From contig CM070910.1 of NCBI GenBank assembly GCA_036417435.1, forward strand, positions 12,651,501-12,715,500: DNA of 64,000 bases, read 5' to 3'. The notes beneath the pieces are model-generated. The model saw only the letters and a program-made list of their open reading frames with translations, made no database searches and was not told the origin of the DNA. Both the position numbers and the translations under genes were made by a program. Numbering within the stretch: position 1 is the first letter of the stretch; every line of letters starts with the position of its first letter. This stretch comes from Inia geoffrensis (taxonomy: Eukaryota; Chordata; Mammalia; Artiodactyla; Iniidae). Shown here one piece after another: positions 23,796 to 35,885 of this stretch.

Positions 23796-25155
23796 CTCCA
23801 AGGATCTGTTTTTATGGTCAAAATGAAATTGGATTAACATTTTAAAGAGTATACAAATGTAAGTGATATGTTTATTAGCCAAAGAGCAGGCTTAACTTCT
23901 TTCTTAATGTCAGAGGAAATATCAAGGTGATGTAGTAGAGGCCATCTTGTGGAGCAGAGGCAGAAACAGGAACAGAAGATGTAGTTCTGCCTCCTTAGGG
24001 CTTTCTGTTTCTTTTATAAGTGCATACATACAACTACACATCATTTTGGAATTTATTTGTTTACATAATAACACAGAAAAACCTTATTAACTGGAATAAG
24101 GATTCAGCTTAACAGGGACTGGATTTAACTAAAAATACCTACCCTGAATAGATATAATAGTATAGACAAATAATAAAGGTAAATGTTTCAGATATTAAAT
24201 AGGACAGTCCTTTATAGCCCCCGAAGACATTTTGGAGGCTAATTGTATAGTGTTAATTTAAAAGACCATTTATCTATTCCTTAGATTTTCTAAAACATTA
24301 GTATGACATCGATTTGTTATCATAAGGTAAATAAAAACATGTATGTAAAAGTAATATAAATAATATTTTCATAATTTAATTGAACAATAAGTTATTTTAT
24401 ACTTAGAAATTAATATATCCATTAATTTATTGATAATGTGAAAATAGAGAAAGTAAGAAGATACTAGATTAGGAGACAGGTGCCATTCATCAAGATGAGG
24501 GTGAAGATCACATTTTTAGGGAAAGATGATAAATTCATTTTTTTTTTACATGTTTAGGAAACTGGTACATGGAAATAGGGGATGGCCAGTGGGCAATCAG
24601 ATGGATGTCTCTGGATGTCAGAATGTAATTCTGGCTTGAAATATGGTTTTGAGACCCTTTGGCGTTGGTGACAGTTAAATAGAATGTAGCATGAGAAGGT
24701 AGGAATGTGAAAAGAACCCCAGGGAGCATCAATATTTAAGGGATTAAAGGAGACAAGGGCGAGCAAGGCATCTGAGGAAAGCTAATAGGAAGATGGGAGA
24801 AAGTAGAGTCCTGAGAGCCAAGGGAAAGGGAACATCAAGACAGGATCCCATGCTGTAGGGAGGTTTGTAAGCAAGGGATTCGAAAGTGCCTATGGAATTC
24901 TGCAGTGAGGAAATGCCTGCCAGTTTTGGCGTGAGCATCCTGATACAGCTGTGAGCATCCTGATGCAGCTGTGAGCCTGCAGTCTACTTGCAGGTCTTTG
25001 AGAACCAAGTGTGTGGTGAGAATTGGAGCAAGAAAAACAAATCTCTTTCAAGAAGCTTGATGAAGGGAAGGTTAAAAAACAAACAGGGACTAAGTGTGGC
25101 TTTAGTGAAAGGGATTTCTTTTTTAGAGATCGGTGGGATTTAAAAATGGTTACGT
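23796..25155. other. Mostly unique; ancient repeat-like patch
   Basis: 24440-24930 follows the order of a recurring ancient mammalian repeat ('ggatgtctctggatgtcaga', 'accccagggagcatcaatat', 'gagagccaagggaaaggg') whose family name I cannot assign. A 20-bp tandem duplication lies at 24931-24970. No gene is supported. Confidence 0.4.
24931..24970. repeat. 20-bp tandem duplication
   Basis: GTGAGCATCCTGATACAGCT is followed immediately by GTGAGCATCCTGATGCAGCT, one difference in 20, and then by a partial third start, GTGAGC. Confidence 0.95.
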
Positions 25156-25271
25156 GGGAATTCCCTGGCGGTCCAGTGCTTAGGACTCTGTGCTTTCACT
25201 TCTAGGGGCCTGGGTTCTATCCCTGGTTGGGAACTAAGATCCTTCAAAGCCACGGGGCACGGTTAAAAAAA
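25156..25271 (+). mobile_element. CHR-type SINE, short diverged copy
   Basis: Sense copy: 'gggaattccctggcggtcca', B-box remnant 'gggttctatccctgg', 'gggaactaagatccttcaaa' and a short poly-A. More diverged than the other SINEs here; no duplication seen. Confidence 0.88.
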
Positions 25272-25734
25272 AAGGCTCTGCTTTCTCTGAACTAGGAGGT
25301 GTTGGCTCCCCAATATAGTGGAGAAATTCAATAGGAAGAGAAGGGCAGCAAGTGTCTAAGAATAGTCTCTAATTCCTCTGAGACATGGGAGGCAGGGTGG
25401 TTGAGTGAGAGATGGAAGGAGGAAGGAAGTGTTGAGTATGGAGGTAGAAAAAGCTGTTGGTTTCTTCCAACAGTCAGGCAGTCATTAAACACATGTCCTG
25501 AGCTCCCGTTACATTTTAGGTACCGTGATGCGGCTTAACTGGTGAAGCAAAGCAGATGTGAGCCCTGCCACCATAGAGCAGGGGGACAAACATTAATCAT
25601 TTTCTTGTTTTCTTTTGTGTTTTTCTGGAAGAAGGTCTGTAGCTTCATCATATTTTCAAAGGCATTCAGGACCCACAACCTGGGTAGCTGAGGTTTAAAA
25701 TCTGTAATTCTAAACATAGTCTATTCTTTTGTTT
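25272..25734. other. No recognised gene; ancient repeat-like patch
   Basis: 25480-25580 ('cattaaacacatgtcctgag ... gagccctgccaccatagagc') weakly resembles the same ancient repeat class noted near 22670. Otherwise unique-looking. Confidence 0.4.
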
Positions 25735-26310
25735 TTAGGGTTTCATTTTAAAAAATTGAGATATAATTGACTTACAGCATTATGTTAGTTTCAGGTGTAC
25801 AACATAATGATTCAATAGATGTATATACTGCAAAATGGTCACCACAATAAGTCTAGGTAACATCCATTTCCACACATAGTTACCGTTTTTGTTTTTCTTG
25901 TGATGAGAACTTTTAAGATGTACTCTCTTAGGAACTTTCAAATATGCAGTACACCATTATTACCTATAGTCACCATGCTGTACACTATATCCTCAGGACT
26001 TATTTATCTTATAAATGGAGGTTTGTACCTTTTGACCACCTTCACCCATTCCCCCCTCCCCTCCACTGGTACTGCCTTTCCTGCCCTCCCCTGCCCCCTC
26101 CCTGCCCCCCCACCTCTGGCAACCATCAATCTGTCCTCTGTATCTATGAGTTTTTTTTATATTCCACATATAAGTGAGACCATACAGTATTTGTCTTTCT
26201 CGGTCTAACTTATTTCACTTAGCAAAATGCCCTTGAAGTTCATCCACGTTGTCACAAATGGCAGGATTTTCTTATTTTTTATGGCTGAATAATATTCCAT
26301 TGTGTGTATG

Positions 26311-26312
<2 letters not shown>

Positions 26313-26343
<31 letters not shown>
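26313..26343. repeat. (CA)n microsatellite
   Basis: About 15 uninterrupted CA units within the 'gtatgtatac' segment of the antisense L1, immediately next to the Tigger-type element. Confidence 0.97.
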
Positions 26344-26344
<1 letters not shown>

Positions 26345-26346
<2 letters not shown>

Positions 26347-26556
26347 ACAACCCTTGAACAACATGGATTTGAAATGCACAGGTCCACTTATATGCACATT
26401 TTTTTCAGTAAGTACATGCAGTACTACATGATCCAAGGTTGGTTGAACCTGAGCGATGGATACGGAGGGCTGACTACAAGACTTGAGCATCTGGAGATTT
26501 TGGTATCCTCGGCAGGTCCTGGAACCAATCCCCCTCGGATACCAAGGGACAACTGT
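26345..26556 (+). mobile_element. Tigger-type (Tc1/mariner) DNA transposon remnant
   Basis: Left part 'acaacccttgaacaacatgg ... ggtccacttatatgca' and right part 'cggagggctgactac ... ggtatcctcggcaggtcctg ... ataccaagggacaactgta' match the terminal regions of non-autonomous Tigger/MER2-like elements. It lies inside an L1 and is short and internally deleted, with no transposase frame. The orientation is arbitrary. Confidence 0.7.
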
Positions 26557-26784
26557 ATGCCACATTTTCTTTATCCATTCATCCATCAGTGGACACTAAG
26601 TTTGTTTCCATATCTTGGCTATTGTAAATAGTGCTGCAGTGAACATGGGTGTGCAGATACTTTTTCAAGTTAGTGTCTTCATTTCTTTTGGATAAATACC
26701 CAGAAGTGGAATTGTTGGATCATATGGTAGTTCTATTTTTAATTTTTTGAGGGACCTCCGTACTGTTTTCCATAGAGCAGAATT

Positions 26785-28317
26785 AATCTACATAACACAA
26801 ATAAATACAAATTTGTGATATTGATCAGGGCTGTGAACAAGAGGTTTTTGGAATCCTGGGTAGTTCAACTCAGAGAGCTCAGAGAAGAGCTCTACGTGAG
26901 AGAGATTTTTGGGGAATGGAAAGGAGATAGCACTAGATACATAATATTTAATAAATGTTAATTTTTCTTTTTTTGAAAATCATATTTAGAAGAAATGGTA
27001 TGTTTTAGCATACATTAACCTTCTTCCCCATGTGTCCCATTAGAAAATTTTTTCTCATCTAAGATGACTTGACATACTTGTAAGCGAGTTCCTTATTTTT
27101 TAAAAATAATTATACATATTTACACTTTAAAAATGGGAACTATGAAGGACTGTGTAACTCATTTTTTAACGGACTGTGTTCCTGAATTGCAGATATCACA
27201 ACTGACCTTAAGCTGAAAAGTATTCCCATCCTGTAAAACTAACAACAAATTAGAACCTTCAGAAGTATTACCACCTATGGATAATCTAGAAATTACAAGT
27301 GCATATTACCTTTCCATTGTATTGCAATAGGGGCTGGTATATTTATAATTCTTTTACTAATGTCTTTGCTTAGGAAGTCTGAAATTAATATGAAGTATGC
27401 TTTATTCTTTGTTATATATAAAAACTGCTTTGGGAAGGAAGGCTGATTTCTGAATAACCTTGGTAAAAAGATGAATTAAGTGGTAAAATTAAAAATTTGA
27501 AGCCCTCATTAAAATATTTCAGAAGGGAATATAAGCACATTCATCATACCTTTTGGCCTCTTCTCATTCTGTTCTTATTTCTTTCTATAATTCACTGCCT
27601 TTTCTTTTCCTCCCCCCCTAAAAATTGCTGAAGGTTCTAGAAAGCTATTTACATTTAAGAAGTGGAAATTTTTGAAGATGTGCAAGATAGATAGATGCAG
27701 GAAGAGGAGGAAGGTAGAGAGACAGGGAGAAGCATAGATAGACGGGCCTGGTAATTGTGGAGATGGAAAAATGTCCGGCGAATAGTGCATGGTAGAAAAT
27801 ACCAAGGGGTGGGGGTAATAAGTGAAGGACAAGGGAGCCCAAGGACATGAAAAGCAAGGCTGGTGAACCAGGTTATTTGGTGGCAGCTGGTTTTCTCTCC
27901 TAAGAAAGACACCTGTCTTGGTAATGTTGAGATGGAAAGGGCTGAGTAGACAGCCAGGAAGTATCAGCCTTCTCATTAATTTTCTTATGACTTAAAATGG
28001 AAGACTATTTTAGGCATAGACTGACTCTGTCTAGAAATGCAAATGAAGATTTTTAATTTTCTTCTCCAAATTGAAGATACGGTAGGAAAGTTCCCAGGTT
28101 AATGTCATAACCTTATGTGGTGCTAGGAGATTAGCAGAGAGCCATCGGTAAGTAACTTGTCTATGGATTTGGTCAACTTGGCCCCTTGTTTTTCAGGATC
28201 TCTGGCTTCCATCTCCAGCCACTGACTCTACCAGATTAGGAATCTCCTAATGTAAACAGAACTTCATTCAAGGTATCGAAATGGTTCATCATTCTTTTTT
28301 TTTCTTTTTTTTAAAAG
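26785..28317. other. No recognised feature
   Basis: Unique-looking sequence. An open frame of 133 codons on the minus strand (27575-27976) overlaps two other frames, lacks any domain and is purine/pyrimidine biased; not called a gene. Confidence 0.5.
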
Positions 28318-28398
28318 AAAACTACCTGGGCCTCACTCCAGAAGCACTAACTCAGAATCTCCAGAAAAAACGAGGTCCGAGAACCTGCTTTTTAAAAA
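28318..28398 (+). repeat. MER5-like (hAT-type) DNA transposon fragment
   Basis: 'tacctgggcctcactccaga ... actcagaatctccagaaaaa ... gtccgagaacctgctttt' follows the order of the internal part of MER5A. It is cut off by the SINE that begins at about 28400. Confidence 0.65.
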
Positions 28399-28399
28399 A

Positions 28400-28719
28400 A
28401 TTATTTATTTATTTATTTTTGGTTGCGTTGGGTCTTCGTTGCTGCGCGCGGGCTTTCTCTAGTTGCGGTGAGCGGGAGCTACTCGTCGTTGCGGTGCGCG
28501 GGCTTCTCATTGCGGTGGCTTCTCTTGTTGCGGAACAGGGGCTCTAGGCGTGCGGGCTTCAGTAGTTGTGGCTCACGGGCTCTAGAGCGCAGGCTCAGTA
28601 GTTGTAGCGCGTGGGCTTGGTTGCTCTGCAGCATGTGGGATCTTCCCGGACCAGGGCTCGAACCCACATTCCTTGCATTGGCAGGTGGATTCTCAACCAC
28701 TGTGCCACCAGGGAAGTCC
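28400..28719 (-). mobile_element. CHR-type SINE, long form
   Basis: Antisense: '(ttta)n', 'ggttgcgttgggtcttcgtt', 'gcgcgcgggctttctctagt', repeated 'cagtagttgt' units, 'gcagcatgtgggatcttccc', B-box complement 'gggctcgaacccaca' and head complement ending 'ccaccagggaagtcc'. Many CpG sites are retained, suggesting it is younger than the copy at 23455. Confidence 0.93.
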
Positions 28720-28720
28720 T

Positions 28721-29099
28721 CTTCATTCTTTTATTCATTTGTTCAATGTTTGGTAATGTCCTAGGTGATGGGCTAAGACTTGGGAAGGAAAAGATAAATG
28801 AGATGCCAACCTTCCCCTCAAGAAACACTTGGGTAAGGGCTGACAGACATGAACATGGACTTGTATATGCTCCTAAGACAATGTGACAGTGCTGTCACAC
28901 AGCTTCATTCAAAACCTGATGGGGGCTTATTAAGAATGACTAAAGTTGTTAGCTTGCTGATCAACACTGACTGCAGATGACAACTATGTGTTTTGAAGGT
29001 GATCTATATAATTGGGTGTTTGAGAGTTAAACAAACAGGAGAATAAAGGAACATGGGGAAAGAGAGGAAATGATTATTAGGCATCTAACTGAGTAAATT
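28721..29099. other. No recognised feature
   Basis: Unique-looking sequence; nothing supported. Confidence 0.5.
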
Positions 29100-29275
29100 C
29101 ATGAGAATTATGCCACTCCATCCTCACAAACACCCTGAGTCCTAAATTGTAATCACTAAACAGATGGAGGAATTGAGAGTTGGTATGAACAGTAGCTTCC
29201 CCAAAGTCCCACACAGCTAGCTGGAGGCAGAAGCAGGATTTCAATATACGTGTTCAGAGTCCTTCCACCATGTGG
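29100..29275 (-). repeat. MIR-type SINE
   Basis: Antisense MIR: 'catcctcacaaacaccctga', 'cagatggaggaattgagag', 'ccccaaagtcccacacagct', 'ggaggcagaagcaggatttc'. A good run through the core and tRNA-related region. Confidence 0.85.
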
Positions 29276-29955
29276 TGTGGTTACAGCTAAATGAGACAAA
29301 TAAAGCAAGGGTGAAAGAGGAAGTGGGAAAACTGGGCTTTGCTGCATCTGTGAAAATGAGTGAGTGACTCAGAGATTTCTGACAGCAGGACCCACGGTTT
29401 GTGTAGTCAGGGTCTGTAAATATTTCAGTTACTAGATTAAGGAGATTTTAACTCAACAGCAGAAGCTTGCTGTCAGCCCAAAACTGCAATGAGCATTTCT
29501 TTGAGCTGGTATATAGACACACCTATGAGAGCAAGGTGGCCTCTCTGGATGATGTACACAGAAAACCAAATGTGGCTGAACCTCATTTATTTGGAAATTA
29601 TCTGTACCATAAACTCACACATCCAACACACAGCAAAGAATCAGCAAATAAGTAAAACTCTGTGAATACTCAAGTAGGTATCCTAAACAACAAATGGTAA
29701 ATCTCATGCGCCATAGTTTTATGACATTCAAAACGCCCTCAGGCCCTCAATCTCTTCATTACTGCATATCTGGCTTCCAAATCTATTGGGGCATACAAGA
29801 ATTTCTTCATTAAGATTACTGAAAACAGGAAGAAATAATGTCTGACAAGAAAGGATTAGATCAAAAATAGCAAAAGCAGCTGTAAGAACTCAAACGTCTC
29901 GGCATCAATTCAAATTATGGTCAGAGACCCTCAGTGGATCCTGGGGATTACCCTT
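29276..29955. other. No recognised feature
   Basis: Unique-looking sequence. A 62-codon frame at 29467-29655 has no supporting signal. Confidence 0.5.
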
Positions 29956-30534
29956 TGTCACCTGAAAAACAATGCACGGCTTAAAAGGTGAGAGTTATGT
30001 TTTATTCAGCAGACATTCTGAGGACTTCAAGCTCAGGAGACAGGACTCTCGGATCACTCTGAGGGATTGCTCCAAAGAGGCAAGGTGGGGAGCCAGGATA
30101 TATAGGAGTTTTTGCAACAAAGACCAAGTAGTCGGAACATCGAAAGTTTACTGTTAACTAAAGAAAACCAGATATCTCAAATTAAGGAATTTAGCGCTTT
30201 TATATTTATGGGAAGATGCGAGAGTCTGGGCTTACTGAAATCATTCCTTTGATAAGCACCTCAGCTATCTGGGGCCAGTGTCCTGTGCTTTCTCATCCTG
30301 AGTATCCTCAGCGTTCACTGTTGTGCGTGGCTGCAGCAGCAGACTGTTAGATGGCGGGCATTCTGTTTCCATCCTGAGTTCCCTCAGGGCTCACCGTAGG
30401 GGAGGCTGTAATGTGATGGCTCGATGGCTGCAACATCCTTTGTTTACTGATATGGCAGGAGGTATTCTTAGTTCACACCTGTAATACGCTCATGCAAGAA
30501 AGTGGATGTTTTCAATGTTGACCCAGAGTCAACA
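29956..30534 (-). repeat. Putative solo LTR, minus strand (family uncertain)
   Basis: Read on the minus strand, the block starts TGTTGACTCTGGG and ends CAGGTGACA, giving TG...CA borders. It has a TATATAT box (complement of about 30098-30104) followed about 90 bases later by an AATAAAA signal (complement near 30000-30006), the usual LTR promoter and poly-A order. Similar sequence is familiar from artiodactyl repeats, but I cannot name the family. No target-site duplication is evident and no internal retroviral sequence flanks it. Confidence 0.4.
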
Positions 30535-31559
30535 ATATAAGGTTAAGCTAATTTGGGGCTACTTTTCTAAGTACATAGGAGGTATAGAGTATAATACATT
30601 CAGTTGTGTAAAATAACTAACATGAAAAAAGCATCATTGCTTAAAAGGTAAGAAATCAGACATCTGGAAAACTTACTAGTTATGCAAAGTGACGCATACT
30701 CAGAGGAGCTGGTGCCTTATCATTTAACTATGAACTTCAATTTCCAGCTACAGCTTTCACTGGAATAGGGGCAGGTGGCCCAGGTATAATACCCTCCTGT
30801 TGGCCTGAAAGAGAGAGAAAGGATAAACTCCACCATTGCAGGGACCCACCATGCTGCCTCACTCCCCACTTCCGGTGGTAGCTGCAGCACAGAGTACTGG
30901 GGGTGAGAGTAAATCTGCCCAGTCGGCCCTGACTCCCTCTCCTGATAAATGAATTTGGGAAGCAGGAACATAGGTCCGTGCCCATGGCCTTTGTGGAGTG
31001 GTGTCACCACATGTATACTCTTCCCCCCAACGCACTCACACAATCACATACACTCCATTGTATCAGGTCCTAGTTGTGAATGTCACAACAGTAACTAAAG
31101 ATAATTTTCAAGTGTGTGTTGAGTAATCAAACTGACAGCCTTTTGTTTTAGTTCCTTATTCTTGCCGTACTCCAGTTGTGCTAGAATTACCAAAGGGCCT
31201 GTCAAAAGTTCAAAAGAACGCTGACTCACAAGGGAAAAAAAAATATAAAAAGAAGGGGCTTGGATAATGTCTTAACATGACTGAGTCAAATGTACTGCTT
31301 CTTAAGAGATGTTCAAAATGTTAAGTCAACTGTCTGTCTCTCTCAGTCGTAGATATGCTGACCCAAAGTTTCACAAATGTGAAATGTATTTTCAGAAGTT
31401 ATAAATGCAGACTTAAGGAATGGATTTATTGCATGGGGTCTGATTGTGACCTTTATTGTCAAAGGGACCGCGAGACTCGTGCAGCTTCTAACATTCCCTC
31501 TTATTTAAAAGAGAATGCCACTGTTCTTTAATTAAGAGAAACCACCATTCTCTAGTCAT
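30535..31559. other. No supported gene
   Basis: Includes a 107-codon minus-strand frame (30720-31043) without recognised domain or splice context. It may belong to a diverged repeat; left uncalled. Confidence 0.4.
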
Positions 31560-32130
31560 AGGATAGCTCTCACTAAGATATTTGCAAACACTCTGTAAAA
31601 TGCTGCCTAAGCACTTTGTGTTTTTCAGAGTTTTGACTTCTTTAATGGCCGGCACGCCCTTGGCAGTCTGAGGAAGCCCTATGGACTCCTTTTCAGAGTA
31701 ATGTTTTTCAATGTATAAAGCAAAACACAAAGGATTACAAAGAAACCAAATATATAAAAATATAATAATCAAAAAATGTGTGATATAGTAATATATGTGC
31801 TTCTTTATTAATGCATTAAATAACAATCTAGCAGCAAGTCTGGTGACATTTGAATACTGATAAGGAGCATAAATGATATTTGCAGATACCTTCAACAACG
31901 ATACAGGAGATGAGAATACCTCATTTTGTTTCTATGGGAAACAAAATCACAGATGCCGATAAAACTTTGGTGGTTTGTTGCCAGTATTTATATTAGAAGG
32001 AAATGTTAAGTTTCAGTGAGAGATTAGTGAAAATGAAGATATATTTTCCCCATTTAAGTGCACAGACTCCCTGAATTCTGTTCACAGGACCCTTGGACCC
32101 CCAAGTGAAGGACCCCTGGAATAGGAAAAT
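31560..32130. repeat. Ancient mammalian interspersed repeat, probably a DNA transposon
   Basis: The order 'ttggcagtctgaggaagccc', 'ttttcagagtaatgtttttc', 'gatatagtaatatatgtgct', 'aataacaatctagcagcaag', 'ccctgaattctgttcacagg' and 'gaaggacccctggaatagg' matches a repeat I have seen repeatedly in mammalian genomes. The hAT-type assignment is inference. Confidence 0.5.
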
Positions 32131-32222
32131 CATTTTCATAGGATTATGAGCATTGTTGAGATAAAATTTCTTCAAATAAATATTTTATACAATTCCCGAT
32201 ACAGTTATGAACATTTATTTTT

Positions 32223-32430
32223 TATTTTATTTTTTTTTGCGGTATGCGGGCCCCTCACTGTTGTGGCCTCTCCCGTTGTGGAGCACAGGCTCTGGACGCG
32301 CAGGCTCAGTGGCCATGGCTCACGGGCCCAGCTGCTCTGCGGCAGGTGGGATCTTCCCAGATCGGGGCACGAACCCGCGTCCCCTGCATCGGCAGGCGGA
32401 CTCTCAACCACTGCGCCACCAGTGAAGCCC
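32223..32430 (-). mobile_element. Cetacean tRNA-Glu SINE, about 200 bp type
   Basis: Antisense copy with full body, B-box complement 'ggcacgaacccgcgtcccc' and head ending 'ccaccagtgaagccc' (one change from the usual 'agggaagccc'). The target duplication TGAACATTTAT is at 32208-32218 and 32431-32441. Confidence 0.94.
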
Positions 32431-32446
32431 TGAACATTTATATTTT

Positions 32447-32840
32447 TAATTCTCAGATGGAAATGTCATGCATTCGTTCATTTATATTCTTCCTTATAAA
32501 CTAAACTGCCTTGTTTTTGAAAGGATTTGAGGCAAATTGCATATATACATACAGCAAAATGTAATAAAATTACCAGATTGTGGATGAGAAAAAAGAAAAG
32601 AAAAGGTTGGTATGAAATGTTAAAGGTGTTTTGGAGTAAAGTTAATATACACAGTGTATGTGGGAAAGTTCTAGACCTTTACTAGAGTACAATGGCAAAT
32701 TTGATTCTAAGTTTAGCATTCAATGTGAAGAGTGAAAAACAATTAGTTATAGATTCATGATCACATCTCCTGAGATGCCAAACTCTTTCTCTACTAAAAC
32801 TAGAGAAAAAATTCTTCTATAGGCTTTGCCTCATAACGAC
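32447..32840. other. No recognised feature
   Basis: AT-rich unique-looking sequence. Confidence 0.5.
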
Positions 32841-33190
32841 TGTCTTAGCTTGAGCTGTTATGGCAAAATACCATAGACAGGGTGGCTTAAACAACAGACA
32901 AGTATTTGTCACCGTTCTGGTGGCTGGGAAGTCCCAAATCAAGGTGCCAGCATGGCTGGGTTCTGGTGCGGGCTCTCTTCCTGGTTTGCAGACGGCCACC
33001 TTCTTGCTGTGTCTTCACAGGGTGGAAAGAGAGCGATCTCTCTCTTTTCTCTTCTTCTCTAAGGACACTAAACCCATCATGAGGTTTCTACCTTCATGAC
33101 CTTTGAAAGGCCCATCTCCAAATACTTTTACATTGGAGTTTAGGGTCTCAACATCTGAATTTTGGGGGCAACACCATTCAGTCCATAGCA
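32841..33190 (+). repeat. MaLR-like solo LTR, diverged
   Basis: Begins TGTCTTAGCTTGAGCTG and ends CAGTCCATAGCA, with interior blocks 'accatagacagggtggctta', 'ccttcttgctgtgtcttcac', 'catctgaattttgggggcaa'. It is clearly related to the element at 61044-61400. These blocks are typical of ERVL-MaLR (MLT/MST-type) LTRs. The flanking 5 bp (ACGAC / ATGAT) no longer match. Confidence 0.65.
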
Positions 33191-35874
33191 ATGATACACT
33201 GAGGAATGAAATTAACAGTACTTTTGAAAACTTCCCTTGTTTTATTGGGCTATTTCTTATAATTTCTCAGTGTAAATTACCAACATATGTTTCTACTGGC
33301 CCAACTACATATAGAAATGGATTTTAAACTATCTAGTGTAAATTTTTTAACCTTTGGAGGTATAAAGTATTATTTATTTACTTTTAGTACCACCTCCTTG
33401 GAGGTACTTATTCTTGAAATGTGGATTAGTGATTATTAATTTTTACATGTCATGGGCCACTTTGAGATGCTGATGAAAGCTATAAATGCAGACACACATT
33501 AAATTCTGCATTCAGTTTCAGGGAATCACAGACCTCCTGAGTTCTCAGTACTCTGAGAATAAATAACTCTGCAATATAGAGTAATAGATATGCCTTTAAT
33601 CATATTATATAAATATTGTTTACTGTAACTGAGCATTTGACATGGATTGAGAACCAGCCAGTTGGATTTAATGCTCTTGGCAAGCATGGGAACGCAGCTA
33701 TTCTATGATGCAGATTAAACAGATGCTTTAATAACTTGGAGAATAGGAAAGCTGCAAGCACATTTAGCTAAATACAATGCTAATATTTCAAGGTTGGAGG
33801 GATGCCTGGATCATATAGCCTGAATTCTTATACCCAAGATTCTCATGCCCTTTGGAGACATCACAAATCTCTAGCTACCACCATTTCATGGCCCCAGGAT
33901 GATGACCCAAATATGGTCACAGTCCCTAATTCCCCCCCTCAACCCCTCCTCCCATCATGTATCATAGCCCAGTTGAGACCAAGCTGTAATGTGAGAAATC
34001 AGAGATAAGCAGGGTGGATCCAGATTTTGTAAGACCCCAAGCTTATACCTAAAAAGGGTCCTTTTTAGGAAATATGATACAAACTTAAGACAAAGTTGTA
34101 AAGAAACTCAGTATTTAAAAGACATGACAGAAATGACAATAAATTTCAAAATTTAAAAAGCTCACAAAATACCAGAAATAGCACATTAGTCAGAAAAATA
34201 GGATCGTTTAAAAATTAACTGCCTGACATATCTCTAAAATCCTTTCCCCCTACATTTTTAGCTGCATGTTTTTTGTTGCCTCTTCACATGATAATGATTT
34301 TATAGTCATTTTTCTTGAGAGAACATAGAAAGATATCCAGTCTGTCTAGCATAAGTTGATCAGAATTGTTTTTTATTGATTGTTTAGAAAAACCTCTTTT
34401 GCCTTCACAGTTTATTACTGGTAATGTAAAATTTTAGGATTTCTCTTTCAAGTTTCTTTCACCTGTGACCTATAAAATTAGGAAGAATTCCCCCCAAACT
34501 TACTTCTGGTTCTGTTCATTAGAAACCCTGTTTCCCTCTACTACCCATAGGCACAGGGAGACACATGACCTGTTTACATTGTAATATGATCTCTGGTCCT
34601 GAGCCATCATATCACTGTGCCAGGTGAATTGGCCAATGGAAAGTAGAGTGTCACTGGAAGTTATTACCACACTTGACAGCTGGCTATAACCTAACTGTAC
34701 AAAGAAGAGATTGTAAGAAACATAAATATATCCTAGTAACTACAAAGCAGGTATATTCCTCCTTATATGCCTGCTGTTTGAAATCATAGGCCACAGCTCA
34801 CCCTTGTGAGAGCTTTTTTGTTGTCTTCTCTCACAGCCTACTCCAAGGGCTGTCTACATATGGCTGTGGCTGTCTTTGCAGCACCTCCATAGAGCCTTCT
34901 AGTAAGATTCCTTAGAGTTCAGGCTCAAGAGAGCAGGGCCAAGAAAAGAAGGAGGAGGAAAATTTTTCTTACCGTATCTCAGAATCTCAATTTTTCCAAG
35001 CTTGTAGACATGGGAAGTATATGCCCTCTTCTGGGAGGATCTCATTCCCAGTTGCAGGGGTATGATCTTACCATAGGTCCCAATAAGACAAATATCTCAG
35101 AATACACCAGCCTAAGATCAGAATGGGAAAAAGACACTTGGAACAGTATGGGATTTATTTCAATTCACAGATGAAAGGGTGTTTAAGGCCATAGACACAT
35201 AGACCATAGCATATGGCTTCAGTGATTTTAACCTGGAAGATCTAGAACCATATGATCATTTCAACGCTAAAACTCTTAGTTCAGCACACATGGACTATTT
35301 TAATTCATTGATGTAATTTTCTGGTGACTGCCCCAAGATAATTAGCTACAAAATATAGGCTTTGGTAATTGGTTGAGTTAACTTGTTTGGTAGGTATATT
35401 GACTATAAGCAGATTACATGAGAAGCTAAGTCTAACAAAGATGCTCACTTTGGGTTTAGAATTGTTGATCTGGTTCTTTTCAGGGGTCAGGTATCAAGGC
35501 AACTTCTCCATTAAAGCCACTCTTAGCTTGCAACAATAAAAGCTATTGTTTCGAATACAAGAATTCTTATTTTATTATGAAGGGAAGTGTCTGTTTCATC
35601 CAAGAGAAGAGTGAGTTGTAAAGGCATGAAACGTCTGCTTTTTCAAAGCCTATGGGAAGCACCATGTTTATGTTTTTGACTTTGTACTTTTGGGGGAGTA
35701 TCTACTTTGCTTGTTTAAGAGAAAAAGCCACTTCTCTCAATACCTATGTTCAAATAAGTTGGAAATAAATATTTTCAGAGACTCAGTTGAAGAATCAGAA
35801 TAAATAAGAACACTCTGCTAATGTTTAACCTAAAATATCCTCTGCTTTGGACTTTACCCACAAAGAGGCCAAAC
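33191..35874. other. No recognised feature
   Basis: About 2.7 kb of unique-looking AT-rich sequence without a repeat or exon I can support. Confidence 0.5.
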
Positions 35875-35885
35875 CTGCATTTTAC

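Larger units (their letters stand above)
25735..26780 (-). repeat. L1 (L1MA-like) 3' end, antisense, with nested DNA transposon
   Basis: Antisense L1 3'UTR ('ttgagatataattgacttac', 'caccatgctgtacactatat'), a C-rich segment near 26045-26115, and the complement of the ORF2 end ('tatggctgaataatattcca', 'gctattgtaaatagtgctgc', 'gaattgttggatcatatggt'). A CA repeat and a Tigger-type element interrupt it at 26313-26556. Confidence 0.88.

Noticed and set aside
27575..27976. 133-codon minus-strand open frame
   Set aside because: Two other frames are also open over the same stretch, which points to composition; no domain or splice context.
30720..31043. 107-codon minus-strand open frame
   Set aside because: Somewhat protein-like, but no recognised domain, start context or splice sites; may lie within an unrecognised repeat.
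31488..31898. 136-codon minus-strand open frame
   Set aside because: Falls largely within an ancient interspersed repeat; the translation is low-complexity and AT-driven.
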